DNA from: Campylobacterales bacterium
Lineage (GTDB): Bacteria; Campylobacterota; Campylobacteria; Campylobacterales; Sulfurimonadaceae
Direction of reading: 5' to 3'
Assembly (NCBI GenBank): GCA_016938735.1
Contig: JAFGUB010000002.1
Location: forward strand, 1 to 43,785
DNA length: 43,785 nucleotides
Made by a program: the position numbers and the translations under genes. Shown here piece by piece: positions 8,301 to 16,847 of this stretch. Positions within the stretch are counted from its first letter, which is position 1; each line of letters starts with the position of its first letter. Below the pieces are notes generated by a model, which was not told the DNA's origin, ran no database searches, and worked only from the letters and a program-made list of their open reading frames with translations.

Positions 8301-8599
8301 ATCAACGATGGTTTGAGGCGGTGATGGGCTATCTGCTTCGCGATGAAGCGCTAGTGCCCATCGACGAGCAGCAATGTACGTTTGAACGGTGGTATTTGGG
8401 TATCGGCAGGTCCATGTACGGCAAACAGGAGCGCTATCCGTTTTTGCAGGCGTATCATCATAGAGTCCATGAGCTGGCTTCTGCTTTGGTGCAACAACGC
8501 CTTGACGGTCTGAGTATCGACCATGAAGCGCTTTTGGCCTTTGAAAACGCCAAAGAGTCGTTGGTGCAGCTGCTGCGTGATATGAAAAAGGAGTTGTGA
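5315..8599 (+). CDS. PAS-PAS-PAS-GAF-GGDEF-EAL-CZB cyclic-di-GMP protein
   Basis: 1094 aa, no clear membrane segment, so a cytoplasmic sensor. PAS domains at about 10-115, 128-240 and 250-370; the second has a cysteine set KCHQ..CPFCP that may bind metal or sense redox. GAF about 385-535. GGDEF about 545-710 with ARLGGDEF and an RAGD inhibitory-site motif, so diguanylate cyclase activity is likely. EAL about 715-970 with FEALIRW, DDFGTG, an ILQIDQ segment and AEGVE, so phosphodiesterase activity is also plausible. The C-terminus is a CZB zinc-binding domain with H996, C1021 (CTFERWY), H1048/H1049 and H1052 in the expected order. First of three overlapping genes; its TGA overlaps the next ATG. 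Confidence 0.92.
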   Translation: MNLNKASLGLLELACVEVVILDLEGSFIYVNEVAAANLRYSQEELLRMKIWQTDPNYPTDQVDESIAYLRSNKSVFVESLHVRKDGSSYPVSVTSSLIKAEDQELLLSFSTDISEQKSLQAALLHQQQFTSDVLNAITDGISVLDRDLNVLMVNRRMETLFQGQELVGRKCHQVYQSLDEICPFCPTIKSFETGEIHRAIVPYPNPDHPVGWMELSIYPIKNEQGEVVRAIEYVKDITQEVKAKNALIDQKAFFRTIIQTIPDLVWIKDPEGVYLGCNPRFEQLYDVSEAQIIGKADYDFVDADLADFFRAHDLNAMRHNGPIINEEWLTFAANGYKGYFETTKTPMVDAQGALIGVLGVARDITARKLRDSLAQLRNHLIDKIYAQEDKYVLLRSVLDQAETWTQSQIAFFHLVDEDQGGVSLQTWSTNTLEKMCFAEGNSAHYPISQAGVWVECIHRRKSMIYNDYASLSYKKGLPQGHAPLSRFVSVPLFRNQKIVAIMGVGNKPTDYVPQDVAAIEQYCEAAFDIVERHDLHARLQHMAFYDLLTELPNRALIIDRLEQACAMSRRNHNLVALCYLDLDGFKPINDRYGHHIGDALLKELALRLNKSLRAGDTVARLGGDEFVLVFTELKKSSEVQKLIKRTLESITAVFDIAGHRIHISASIGATIFPSDNSDPEMLIRHADQAMYQAKEAGKSRYVLYEPVATIQNGEMQKRRTAFAYAMENDELLLHYQPKISLADGRIIGFEALIRWNHPQSGLLLPGAFLPTIEETSQELLLGEWVAASALKQLEMWDKAGYDFSLSINISPRQIQQSSFAYYLESLAATYKRPLFERLELEILEIAAIDDSTAANEVMNRIRSLGIKFSLDDFGTGYSSVAQLHRLPIDILQIDQNFVKEIFSRKENLDIVEGVLVLASSLHKPVIAEGVESQEIGLLLLQLGCSYAQGFGIARPMPIEALFAWVDAWSDNPWARLHRELPQMEQHYGINIAIFSHQRWFEAVMGYLLRDEALVPIDEQQCTFERWYLGIGRSMYGKQERYPFLQAYHHRVHELASALVQQRLDGLSIDHEALLAFENAKESLVQLLRDMKKEL

Positions 8600-9426
8600 T
8601 GCGTGCATGGTTGATACTTTTCATACTGTTTAATTCCGCTTTGGCATCGGGCGCAGAGTTTGAACGTCCGATCACCTTTGCTCCATTGCCGATGAAAAGC
8701 AAAGAGCGCTCTATCGAAGCGTTTTTGCCGCTGATCGATCACCTGCGAGAGCATCTGGATGTGACCGTGATCATCCACTATAAATCACCCTATGGAGAGA
8801 TTCTCGAAGGTTTTGAGGCACAGCAGATCGATTTGGCCTATTTAGGACCTTTGCCGCTCTCCTTGCTTAAAAAGCGCTATCCCCATGTCGTGCCCATCAT
8901 CGCTTTCAACCAGCATAACGGTAGCAGCCGTTACCGCTGTGTGCTGAGCAAATTCAAAAAAGATCGGCTCCCCACGGATCGGCCACTTAAGGTGGCGCTG
9001 ACGCAGCCGCTCTCTACCTGCGGATACTACATGACGCAACGACTTCTGCAAGAGCACTACGGCATCGCGCTTGAGACAGAGCACTTTGACTACCTGATGT
9101 CGCATACCAACGCTTTGATTGAAACCCTCAAAGGAAATTTTGACATTGCCGGAGCGACCGAAGAGATTGCAGAGCAGTTTCACTCTTTGGGCATGGAGAC
9201 GGTGGCGTACAGCGATGCACTACCCGGATTTGTGCTCGTAGCCAACACCCAAACCCTCTCGCCCGTGCAGATCGAAGCGCTGAAGCAAAGCATCCTCTCC
9301 ATCAAGCCTGAGCAGTACACTACTTGGGGAGAGACCTTACACCATGGATTTTCAAAAGCCGATCCGCATGAGTACGATGCCATAGAGCTTGATGTACAGA
9401 TCCCCATGAAAGGGAGGATGCCGTGA
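8599..9426 (+). CDS. PhnD-like periplasmic substrate-binding protein
   Basis: 275 aa. A signal peptide is visible (MRAWLILFILFNSALASGAEF). The mature protein has the PhnD/phosphonate-type binding protein pattern: ITFAPLPMKSKERSIEAFLPL, then a stretch around IDLAYLGPLPLSLL and later FDIAGATEEIAEQF. PhnD proteins usually deliver phosphonate or related anions to an ABC transporter, but no permease or ATPase gene is nearby. Instead it overlaps the preceding GGDEF-EAL-CZB gene by 1 nt (TGATG) and the following membrane diguanylate cyclase by 4 nt (GTGA). It is therefore more likely a periplasmic ligand sensor working with that cyclase. The ligand is unknown. AAAAAGGAG precedes the ATG. Confidence 0.85.
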   Translation: MRAWLILFILFNSALASGAEFERPITFAPLPMKSKERSIEAFLPLIDHLREHLDVTVIIHYKSPYGEILEGFEAQQIDLAYLGPLPLSLLKKRYPHVVPIIAFNQHNGSSRYRCVLSKFKKDRLPTDRPLKVALTQPLSTCGYYMTQRLLQEHYGIALETEHFDYLMSHTNALIETLKGNFDIAGATEEIAEQFHSLGMETVAYSDALPGFVLVANTQTLSPVQIEALKQSILSIKPEQYTTWGETLHHGFSKADPHEYDAIELDVQIPMKGRMP

Positions 9427-11378
9427 TACGCTACATAGTCGCATTTATTGTATCCGCGCTTATCGGTACCGCTCTGATTGCGCTCTATTTTCATTCGGCC
9501 TGCGCACAAAAGATTGATGCGATCGGCGAGCGGCTGCTGTTGAAGACCCACGCCTTTTATGATGCCGTCATCAGCACCCACAAGATAGCGGCGCAAAAAG
9601 ATTACAACCATCTGATCTCCAATCCTGAAGCGATGTGTCTGCTACAGAGCTTCAAATATGCCGACAAAGAGGATCAGGCGCTGATCCGGGGCGAGCTCTT
9701 TCGTCTGATGTATCGCCAGTATGATGAGATGAAAGTCTTACATGTAAGACAGTTTCACCTTCACACCCACAAAGGTGAGAGCTTGCTGCGCTTTCATATC
9801 CCCTATGAGAGCGGCGATTGCCTGATGGAGCTGCGCACCTCCATCCGCAAAGCCAACACCGAGCTGATTTCGGTCAGTGGCTTTGAGGGGGGAAGAATCT
9901 TTCCGGGCTATCGCTACATCTTTCCGATCATCAAAGAGGGCGATCATCTCGGAAGCGTCGAGTTTTCCGTCGCTTTTGAAGCGATTGAGGCTGAGCTTAA
10001 GTCGTTTATGCCCCAGAGCGATTTTCAGCTCATCATGACCAAGGAGTCAAGTTTTGACGCAGTCTTTACAAGGCATCAAAGGTTATTAAGCCCTTCGCTC
10101 TGGAGCGAGGCGTACTATGTCGAGGCCTCCGACCTCTCTAGGGTTAACCGTGAGATTAAGAGCAACAGCACCATCTCAAGATTAACTGCCCTGGCCAAAG
10201 CAACGCCGGGGTTTGAAAAGAGGCTACAGCGGCACGAGCGTTTTGCGGTTCCGATCGTTATGGATGAGGAGGGCTATATGGTTCTCTTTGAAGCCATCAA
10301 CAATACCGATAACGAACACGCCGGCTACATGGTAGGCTTTACGCAGGAGCCTATGATTAGGGCAGTAAAAAGGGAGTATCAAAGCTACTTTTTTGCCACA
10401 GCGACGGCGCTACTGCTGATGCTGCTGATGGCAAGCATGATCCTCAGACAGTACCGGCGGTCGCAACGTGACCAAAAGAGCCTTGAAGCACTCAATGTCT
10501 CGCTGCATCAGGCCAATGAACGGCTTGAGCGTTTTATCAATCTGCAACGATCCATCGTCATCTTGACGGATGGGAAGCGCTTTAGCTTTGCCAACAGAAG
10601 CTTTTATGACTTTTTCGGCTACGAGAATCTTCAAGCGTTTTTGGAGCAGCACGCCTGCATCTGCGAGCTTTTTGTCGAACATGAGTCGTTTTTCTCGCTC
10701 TCGAAGGTCAAAGAGGGCGAGGCGCACTGGATCGAGAGCCTTTTGAATCTGCCCGCCAGACAGCGCATCGTCTCCATGCACGATGCCCAAGGGCACCCCC
10801 ACGCCTTCGCCGTAGATATCAGTCACTATGATGAGACGATCTATTTGGTGGATTTTGCCGACATCAGCGAGACGATGGTGGAAAAGCTCCAGCTTGAATC
10901 CCTTGCGACGCGAGACCAGCTTACAGGTGCGTTTAACCGTACCTTTTTTTACGCCTCCATCGAGACCATCCACAACCTTCACCAGCAAAACGGCCTGCTT
11001 ACATGTATTCTCTTTTTCGATATCGATCACTTCAAAGCCGTCAACGATACCCACGGTCATCTGGTCGGAGATAACGTACTTCAAGTGCTCGCGGCGCTTT
11101 TGAGTGCCAAGAACCGCAAGAATGATTATCTGATCCGTTGGGGCGGCGAAGAGTTTCTGATCGTCAGCGGGACTGTTTCGATGCAATCGGGCATACAAAA
11201 AGCGGAACATCTGCGCGCGCTGGTGGATGCGCATTCATTTGAGATCATAGGGCACTTGACCTGTAGCTTCGGCGTGGCCTGCGGCGATGCGTATCACACT
11301 ACCGAAACATTGATTCAACGTGCCGATGAAAAACTCTACGAAGCCAAAGCAGCGGGTAGAAACAGGGTCTGCGCATAA
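9423..11378 (+). CDS. Membrane diguanylate cyclase, double-Cache periplasmic domain plus GGDEF
   Basis: 651 aa from GTG 9423, which overlaps the previous stop. Transmembrane helix at about 4-27, a large periplasmic domain (about 30-318), a second helix at about 320-341, a degenerate PAS-like linker, and a C-terminal GGDEF domain (about 495-650). The periplasmic part, around LHVRQFHLHTHKGESLLRFH and SGFEGGRIFPGYRYIFPI, resembles double-Cache sensory domains of kinases and cyclases. The catalytic motif is GGEEF (RWGGEEFLIV), an active variant, with an RKND inhibitory-site motif five residues upstream. Its operon partner, a PhnD-like binding protein, probably presents the ligand. It makes cyclic-di-GMP at the inner membrane. 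Confidence 0.9.
   Translation: MIRYIVAFIVSALIGTALIALYFHSACAQKIDAIGERLLLKTHAFYDAVISTHKIAAQKDYNHLISNPEAMCLLQSFKYADKEDQALIRGELFRLMYRQYDEMKVLHVRQFHLHTHKGESLLRFHIPYESGDCLMELRTSIRKANTELISVSGFEGGRIFPGYRYIFPIIKEGDHLGSVEFSVAFEAIEAELKSFMPQSDFQLIMTKESSFDAVFTRHQRLLSPSLWSEAYYVEASDLSRVNREIKSNSTISRLTALAKATPGFEKRLQRHERFAVPIVMDEEGYMVLFEAINNTDNEHAGYMVGFTQEPMIRAVKREYQSYFFATATALLLMLLMASMILRQYRRSQRDQKSLEALNVSLHQANERLERFINLQRSIVILTDGKRFSFANRSFYDFFGYENLQAFLEQHACICELFVEHESFFSLSKVKEGEAHWIESLLNLPARQRIVSMHDAQGHPHAFAVDISHYDETIYLVDFADISETMVEKLQLESLATRDQLTGAFNRTFFYASIETIHNLHQQNGLLTCILFFDIDHFKAVNDTHGHLVGDNVLQVLAALLSAKNRKNDYLIRWGGEEFLIVSGTVSMQSGIQKAEHLRALVDAHSFEIIGHLTCSFGVACGDAYHTTETLIQRADEKLYEAKAAGRNRVCA
9738..9747. repeat. 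TTACATGTAA copy
   Basis: Extended to CTTACATGTAAG. Read as Leu-His-Val in the periplasmic domain of the membrane diguanylate cyclase. Confidence 0.9.
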
Positions 11379-11402
11379 GCTTTTGGTGCTTCTCTTCAGG
11401 AA

Positions 11403-14400
11403 TCAACGTGATCTACGATAGCTCTCTATCCATTTGATATCCGGTTTCCAGGTGCTGATCCATTCTGAAACGCTTGCTGCCGGCATGGGACGTGCTATGG
11501 CGTAGCCCTGTGCCCGTTCGCATCCCATTTGAATCAGTATCTCGCCTTGCGCGATCTCTTCGACCCCCTCTGCGACTACCTCCAGTTCAAAAGCCCGCGC
11601 AAGGCTGATGATGCCATCGAGAATGGCCAGATCATCGGCATCGATGAGCATGTCATGAACAAAACTACGGTCAATTTTTAGCTCTGATGCACGCAGGCGC
11701 TTGAGGTAGGTGAGTGACGAATAACCGGTTCCGAAATCATCCAGCGCAAAGGCGACACCCAAGGCGTTACACGCTTGCATGATCTCTATAACACGAGAGA
11801 GCTCTTCGAGGGCGCTGGTTTCAAGAATCTCCAGCATAAAATCACAAGGCTCCACGCTAGGGTATTTGGCAAGCAGCGATTGCAAAGTAGCAACCATGTC
11901 GCCTTTGAGCAAGTGAATGGCACTGATGTTGATGCTGACGACGAGATGAAGTGCGTCTGCTTTCCATTGCGCAATCTGTTTGAACGCCTCTTCAAGCACC
12001 CAAGCCCCTATTTTGATGCTCAGCGGATGGTTTTCGGTGATCGGCAGAAATGCTCCGGGCGGTAGTATTCCTTTTTGGGGATGGTTCCATCGTATCAGCG
12101 CCTCTGCGCCGATCACATTCCCACTGTGCATGTTGACCTTGGGTTGATAATAGAGAACAAACTCTTGTTGTGTAAGCGCCTGTTCAATAGCTTCGAGTTG
12201 TTCGTGATGGCTTCGGATGGTGAGATCATGAGCGGCATCAAAAATGTGAAAACGATTTTTTCCCAAGAGTTTGGCTTGATACATCGCTTGATCGGCCTGA
12301 CGCAAGAGCTGATCGGCATTAATCACATCTTCGGGATCGAAAAAAGTGACGCCAAGGCTTGCGGTGACCCTCATCGCTATCCCATTAAGCGAAATTACTT
12401 CCGATGCGGCGTGCAGCAGTCGATTGAGCAGCGGCACGCAATCATCATGCGTGTCAAAATCAAGCAACACAACCACGAACTCGTCACCGCCGAGGCGCGC
12501 GATGGTATCTTCTTCGCGCAGCGTCTGTGTCATCCGATCCGCAATAATGCGCAGCATCGTATCACCGCTGTCGTGTCCGTGGGTATCGTTGATCTCTTTA
12601 AAACCGTCGAGATCAAGATACGCTACGGCCAAAGTCGAACGGTTTCGATGTGTCCGCACCATCGCCTGCTGCAAACGATCCAAGAGCAAAACGCGGTTGG
12701 GAAGCCCCGTGAGTGCATCATGGTGGGCGATATACTCCAAACGCTTCTGCTGCTCTTTCATGGGGGTGATATCTGAAAAGAGGGCAACATAACGCAGCAG
12801 TTGATCATGATCATCTTTGACGGCAGTGATGGTCATCAGCTCGACGTAGGTTTCGCCACTTTTGCGGCGGTTCCAAATTTCGCCGTTCCAATAACCCTCT
12901 GTTGAGAGCTTGTGCCACATCTCTTGATAAAAAGAGGGGGAATTTTGACCGGAACCGAGTATTTTAGGATTTTTGCCGATGAGTTCATCGCGCGTGTACC
13001 CCGTGATGCGTTCGACAGCCTCATTGGCATCGATGATGCGGTTGTCCGCCGAAGTGATCAAGATAGCTTCGCGGGTGTGGCTAAAGACGCTCGCCGCCAG
13101 GCGCAGGCGCTCTTGCGCTTTTTTGAGCTCGGTGATGTCGCGTCCGACGCCTAAAACGCCCAGCAGGGTACCGTTGCTGTCATAGACGGGCACTTTGGTG
13201 GTGTGAAGTGTCTCTTTGTGGCCATCAACGGCAAAAGGGATCTCCTCTTCGTTGACACTGGGGCTGCCGCTGTGCATCACGGTGCGGTCATGAGCGCGAA
13301 AAAAGTCCGCTAAAGCGGGTTCGACAAAATCCTCATCAGTTTTGCCGACGATCTGCGCCTCCTTGGCGCCAAAAAAATCTTCGAATCGCCGGTTACATAT
13401 CAGATAAACTCCCTCAGGGTCTTTCATCCAGACCAGATCGGGAATGGACTGTATCAGCGTTTTTAAGAAGATGCGTTCGTGAATAAGGGCTGCCTCGGTA
13501 CGCCTGCGATCGGCAACATTGGCTAAAAGAGCGCTAAAAAGTTTCAGTAAGGTAATTTCGTATTCGCTAAAAATGTGATGTGTTTTGACCGCATCAAAAC
13601 CGACAAATCCCTTACATGTAGCCTGTTCAAAGATCGGAAAACTCACCAGACTTTGGATCTGTTGAGACCGTAAAATCTCTTTTAACCCTCCCTCAGGCAG
13701 TGCTGCGACATCTTGAATCACTATATGCTCTCCTGCCGCATGCTTCTGCGGCCAGTCAGGAATCTGCGCTAGAGGGATCTGCTGCAAGGTCTCTATTTGC
13801 GGCGTGATCCCCTCAGCGCACCACTCATAGGTATTGCTGGTGGTTTGGACCTCAAAGTCATAATCAAAAACGTAGGCACGATCTGCTCCGACAAAAGCGG
13901 ACATCTGTGCTAGGGCATTGTCGATGGCGGCGTCGATTTGATCTAAAGGGCAATTCACAAAGGCGGTGGAAAGCGCCAAAAGCAGCCCTTCATAGCGCTC
14001 TTGGTAGGAGGCTTTTTGCTCATAATAGGCGTGGCTTTGAAGTTCACGCATCAGGCGCACGGTGTTGGTGGAGAGGGTCGCGTAGATCGACAGAATGATT
14101 TCGATGAGGATGCGGCTTGAGCCGCTCATTTGCTCTTTGGCATAGGTCGTGGCGACGTCAAACTCAAGCCCTTGTTGCAAGGCTAATACGACCTGCGCCA
14201 TATAGCGATCGGTTTCGAGAATGTGTGATGCCAGCCAACGCGCCAAAAACTCCAAAGTCTCATCGGCAAGTGCAACAATCGGCTTGCTCAAGCGCTCTTG
14301 CCCAAGACGCACAACGGTATCGACAAAGGTTTGATGCACCGCTTGATGTTCACGCTCAAGCGAATCTTGTTTGAGATAACGATGCCAGATCGCCTCTTCG

Positions 14401-14591
14401 GTTTGAAAATGGTAAACGGTGTAATCAATCAGCTCATCAAAGATGGCATTTAGCTCCTCTTTGCTTGCTTGATAAGCCACCAGCGTGGCCAAGCGATTGA
14501 GCAAGACGACCAGTTGTCGATGCTGTGTGTCGATGGCCTCTATGCCGGTGTTAAAGTGCTCATTCCACGGAAAGATATCGATGCTGTTCAT
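11403..14591 (-). CDS. Hemerythrin-GAF-PAS-PAS-GGDEF-EAL cyclic-di-GMP protein
   Basis: 1062 aa from ATG 14591, where the protein begins MNSIDIFPWNEHFNTGIEAID as bacteriohemerythrins do; an in-frame ATG lies 13 codons upstream. The hemerythrin domain (about 5-140) has H24, H61, E65, H82, H86 and a later H-I-L-E-T-D that would complete the di-iron site, so it is likely an oxygen or redox sensor. GAF is at about 190-360, PAS at about 370-495 and 497-615. GGDEF (620-790) has ARLGGDEF and REED inhibitory site; EAL (795-1045) has AEALIRW, DDFGTGYSS and AEGVE. Both activities look intact. The first PAS is very similar to the third PAS of the 5315-8599 protein, showing module duplication. Convergent with the gene ending at 11378. 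Confidence 0.92.
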   Translation of the reverse strand: MNSIDIFPWNEHFNTGIEAIDTQHRQLVVLLNRLATLVAYQASKEELNAIFDELIDYTVYHFQTEEAIWHRYLKQDSLEREHQAVHQTFVDTVVRLGQERLSKPIVALADETLEFLARWLASHILETDRYMAQVVLALQQGLEFDVATTYAKEQMSGSSRILIEIILSIYATLSTNTVRLMRELQSHAYYEQKASYQERYEGLLLALSTAFVNCPLDQIDAAIDNALAQMSAFVGADRAYVFDYDFEVQTTSNTYEWCAEGITPQIETLQQIPLAQIPDWPQKHAAGEHIVIQDVAALPEGGLKEILRSQQIQSLVSFPIFEQATCKGFVGFDAVKTHHIFSEYEITLLKLFSALLANVADRRRTEAALIHERIFLKTLIQSIPDLVWMKDPEGVYLICNRRFEDFFGAKEAQIVGKTDEDFVEPALADFFRAHDRTVMHSGSPSVNEEEIPFAVDGHKETLHTTKVPVYDSNGTLLGVLGVGRDITELKKAQERLRLAASVFSHTREAILITSADNRIIDANEAVERITGYTRDELIGKNPKILGSGQNSPSFYQEMWHKLSTEGYWNGEIWNRRKSGETYVELMTITAVKDDHDQLLRYVALFSDITPMKEQQKRLEYIAHHDALTGLPNRVLLLDRLQQAMVRTHRNRSTLAVAYLDLDGFKEINDTHGHDSGDTMLRIIADRMTQTLREEDTIARLGGDEFVVVLLDFDTHDDCVPLLNRLLHAASEVISLNGIAMRVTASLGVTFFDPEDVINADQLLRQADQAMYQAKLLGKNRFHIFDAAHDLTIRSHHEQLEAIEQALTQQEFVLYYQPKVNMHSGNVIGAEALIRWNHPQKGILPPGAFLPITENHPLSIKIGAWVLEEAFKQIAQWKADALHLVVSINISAIHLLKGDMVATLQSLLAKYPSVEPCDFMLEILETSALEELSRVIEIMQACNALGVAFALDDFGTGYSSLTYLKRLRASELKIDRSFVHDMLIDADDLAILDGIISLARAFELEVVAEGVEEIAQGEILIQMGCERAQGYAIARPMPAASVSEWISTWKPDIKWIESYRRSR

Positions 14592-14711
14592 ACAACGCTC
14601 TTTGTAAAGATCTTTCATGATCATAGCCAAATATCGTTCTCATCAAAAGCATGTCCGAATCATCCGACAAAAAGAGCCTACGAACCGATGCGCGATTGCT
14701 CTAAGATGTGC

Positions 14712-14721
14712 ATACATGTAA
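14712..14721. repeat. ATACATGTAA near-copy
   Basis: One mismatch from the full palindrome; overlaps the AGGAGG ribosome-binding site of the 29-aa peptide by one base. Confidence 0.7.
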
Positions 14722-14731
14722 GGAGGATCAC

Positions 14732-14821
14732 ATGAGTGCTTTGGTTCCGGTTGAGTGGATTGCTTCGATTGCGGGGATGGGTTTTATATTGCTTAGTATT
14801 ATCTGGTCTGTACCTGCGTGA
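14732..14821 (+). CDS. Small membrane peptide, 29 aa, unknown
   Basis: ATG 14732 has a perfect AGGAGG 5 nt upstream, adjoining a TACATGTA core (14713-14720). The peptide MSALVPVEWIASIAGMG followed by FILLSIIWSVPA is one hydrophobic helix. Its TGA overlaps a GTG (GTGA, 14818-14821) that is the natural start of the following SDR frame, so it may be a leader peptide coupling translation into the lipid gene cluster or a real small membrane protein. The strength of the ribosome-binding site is the main reason to believe it. No family recognised. Confidence 0.5.
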   Translation: MSALVPVEWIASIAGMGFILLSIIWSVPA

Positions 14822-15576
14822 AGGGTTAAAAAGTCTGGCTGGTCGGCGGCAGCAGCGGCATAGGATTGGCTTTGGCCGAACTGCTCTTACAAGAGGGGGT
14901 AAGGCTTTGTGTTTCTGCCCGACACGCGCAAACAAACGAGGCACTTCGAGCCTTGATTGTGCGTTTTCCGTCCACACTTTTTCTGCTTGATCTCGACGTC
15001 ACAGACACGGCGGGCACAAGCGCCGCCGCAGCGTCGGCGTGGGAGATTTTGGGCGGCATCGACTGCTGGATCTACAACGCCGGAGCTTACGAGGTGATGC
15101 GCGCCGAGGAGTGGGAGATAGAGCGCTTTGAGGCGATGAATCAGACAAATTACATGGGTGCGTTGCGGCTTGCCTGTGCCTTGATGCCGCTTTTTAAAAG
15201 GCAGGGTTATGGTCGCTGGCGTTTTAACCTCTCGCTCTCCAGTTACTTTGGCTTGCCCTACGGCGGCGGCTACTCTGCGCCCAAAGCGGCGCTGGCCAAC
15301 TTTGCCGAATCGATTCAGCCCGAACTTAAGGTGCTCGGAATCGATGTAGGGATCATCAACCATGGCTTCGTGCGTACCCGCCTCACCGCCAAAAACCGCT
15401 TCCCTATGCCCCAACTCATGAGCCCCGAAGAGGCCGCCCAAGCGATTATGAAAGGGCTCAAGCGCCCAGAGGGCTTCGAGCTGCGCTTTCCCTTTGCCCT
15501 CGCCGCTGCGCTGCGGCTGCTGCGGTTGCTGCCTTATGGCTTCTCACTGCGTCTTAGCCGCTACCTTTTGCAATGA
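14818..15576 (+). pseudogene. Short-chain dehydrogenase, stop at codon 4
   Basis: From GTG 14818 the frame reads V-K-G-stop (TAA 14827-14829) and then directly KVWLVGGSSGIGLALAELL, an intact SDR N-terminus. Downstream it keeps the NAG motif (WIYNAG), the catalytic Ser in NLSLSSYFG and YSAPK of the Y-x3-K pair, to a normal end; total 252 codons. Starting after the stop at a TTG (14866) would remove the glycine-rich nucleotide loop, and only a non-standard CTG at 14839 would keep it. CAA to TAA is the simplest explanation. The GTGA overlap with the 29-aa gene and the ATGA overlap with the transporter gene show that it is the second gene of an operon. SDRs of this class reduce or oxidise carbonyls with NAD(P). 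Confidence 0.75.
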
Positions 15577-16787
15577 ACCTGCCGCGCACCCAAAGGCTGC
15601 TCTACGCCCTTCCCGGCTTTTCACTTGCACTGCTGGGGTTACCGCTGTATATCTATTTGCCGACATTTTATGTTTCAGAGGTAGGTATCGGTATCGCTAC
15701 TGTGGGGGTGGTGTTGCTGCTTGCCCGCCTCATTGATATGCTCGCCGATCCCTTCATCGGCTATTACGCCCCGCATTGGCGCTTTTTTGGTGGAGGCTAC
15801 AGAGCCATGATGCTTTTGGGTGCGGCGGTACTTCTGGGGGCTTTTTACGCTCTGATCCATCCGCAAGGCGGGGCGTGGTGGCTCTTTGGTGCGTCACTGC
15901 TCACCTATCTTGGATGGAGTATGGTCAATGTCCCTTATCTGGCCCAAAGCGCACTTCTCTCGCATACCCCATCTGATCAAACCGCACTGGCACTGTGGCG
16001 GGAACTCTTGGGCATTCTAGGGGTGATAGTCGCGCTTGGGCTGCTTTCGGCACAAGAAGCGCATCATGCTCTGGCACTCTTGTGGCTTGTAGTGGCACTG
16101 GCTTTGCCGCCTGCGCTCTTACTCAACCGCTACGCACTTCGTATCTCTTTTCAACCCCAACCCACACGGATGCAGCATACCGATCTGGCCCGGCTGTGGC
16201 ACACCCCGAAGTTGCGTCGCTTCTTTGCGGCCTATCTGCTGAGCACCACGGCCAACGCCATTCCTGCCACCCTCTTTTTGCTCTTTTTAGAGCATGTCAT
16301 CGGCGCGCCGCAGCACGCAGGATGGCTTTTGCTGCTCTACTTCCTCTCAGGCGTTACCGCCCTTTGGATCTGGAACCGTGTCGCTTTAAGGTGGGGCAAA
16401 GAGCGTGCATGGATAGCCTCGATGGCGCTGTCGTGTCTTACCTTTGTCTGGGCGGCAACGCTTGGGCAGGGCGATCTCTACGGTTTTGTGCTCATTTGTC
16501 TGCTCAGCGGTCTAAGCGTCGGGGCCGATATGGCCCTGCCCGCAGCCATCAATGCCGACACCGCAGGAGCACTCAGTGCCGATGGCAAGGATTACGGCGG
16601 TCTACTCTTTGGATTTTTTGGAATGTGCTCTAAACTTGCCCTCTCGCTTGGGGTGGGGATTGCCTTTGGCGTGCTGGGACTTTTTGGCTTTGATGAGCAG
16701 AGTGCGCAGCCGCTTTGGGTGCTCATCGCACTCTATGCGCTCGCTCCGGTAGCGATCAAGCTAGGCGTACTTTGGCTGCTGCGCTAG
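15573..16787 (+). CDS. MFS transporter, GPH (sugar:cation symporter) type
   Basis: 404 aa, strongly hydrophobic with about 11-12 transmembrane helices. The N-terminal region LPLYIYLPTFYVSEVGIG, then LLLARLIDMLADPFIGYY, is typical of GPH-family members, which carry the D-x(3)-D-P-x-I-G loop between helices 2 and 3. It starts at an ATG overlapping the SDR stop by 4 nt. In similar clusters with FAD oxidoreductase, DUF1365 and CFA-like genes, a GPH-type transporter is also present; there the substrate is unlikely to be a sugar and may be a lipid or precursor, but this is inference. Confidence 0.85.
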   Translation: MNLPRTQRLLYALPGFSLALLGLPLYIYLPTFYVSEVGIGIATVGVVLLLARLIDMLADPFIGYYAPHWRFFGGGYRAMMLLGAAVLLGAFYALIHPQGGAWWLFGASLLTYLGWSMVNVPYLAQSALLSHTPSDQTALALWRELLGILGVIVALGLLSAQEAHHALALLWLVVALALPPALLLNRYALRISFQPQPTRMQHTDLARLWHTPKLRRFFAAYLLSTTANAIPATLFLLFLEHVIGAPQHAGWLLLLYFLSGVTALWIWNRVALRWGKERAWIASMALSCLTFVWAATLGQGDLYGFVLICLLSGLSVGADMALPAAINADTAGALSADGKDYGGLLFGFFGMCSKLALSLGVGIAFGVLGLFGFDEQSAQPLWVLIALYALAPVAIKLGVLWLLR

Positions 16788-16847
16788 GGCGCATGAATCG
16801 ACATGACGCCTCTACGAACGATCCCAAGCGCGCACTACAATGGCTGC

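Noticed and set aside
10410-11234. Long open frame on the minus strand (274 codons)
   Set aside because: It is the shadow of the GGDEF gene on the plus strand; no domain, no ribosome-binding site.
14680-14706. ECF-sigma-like promoter GAACC...TCTAA ahead of the lipid cluster
   Set aside because: Spacing between the elements is too short for the known ECF patterns; cannot be supported.
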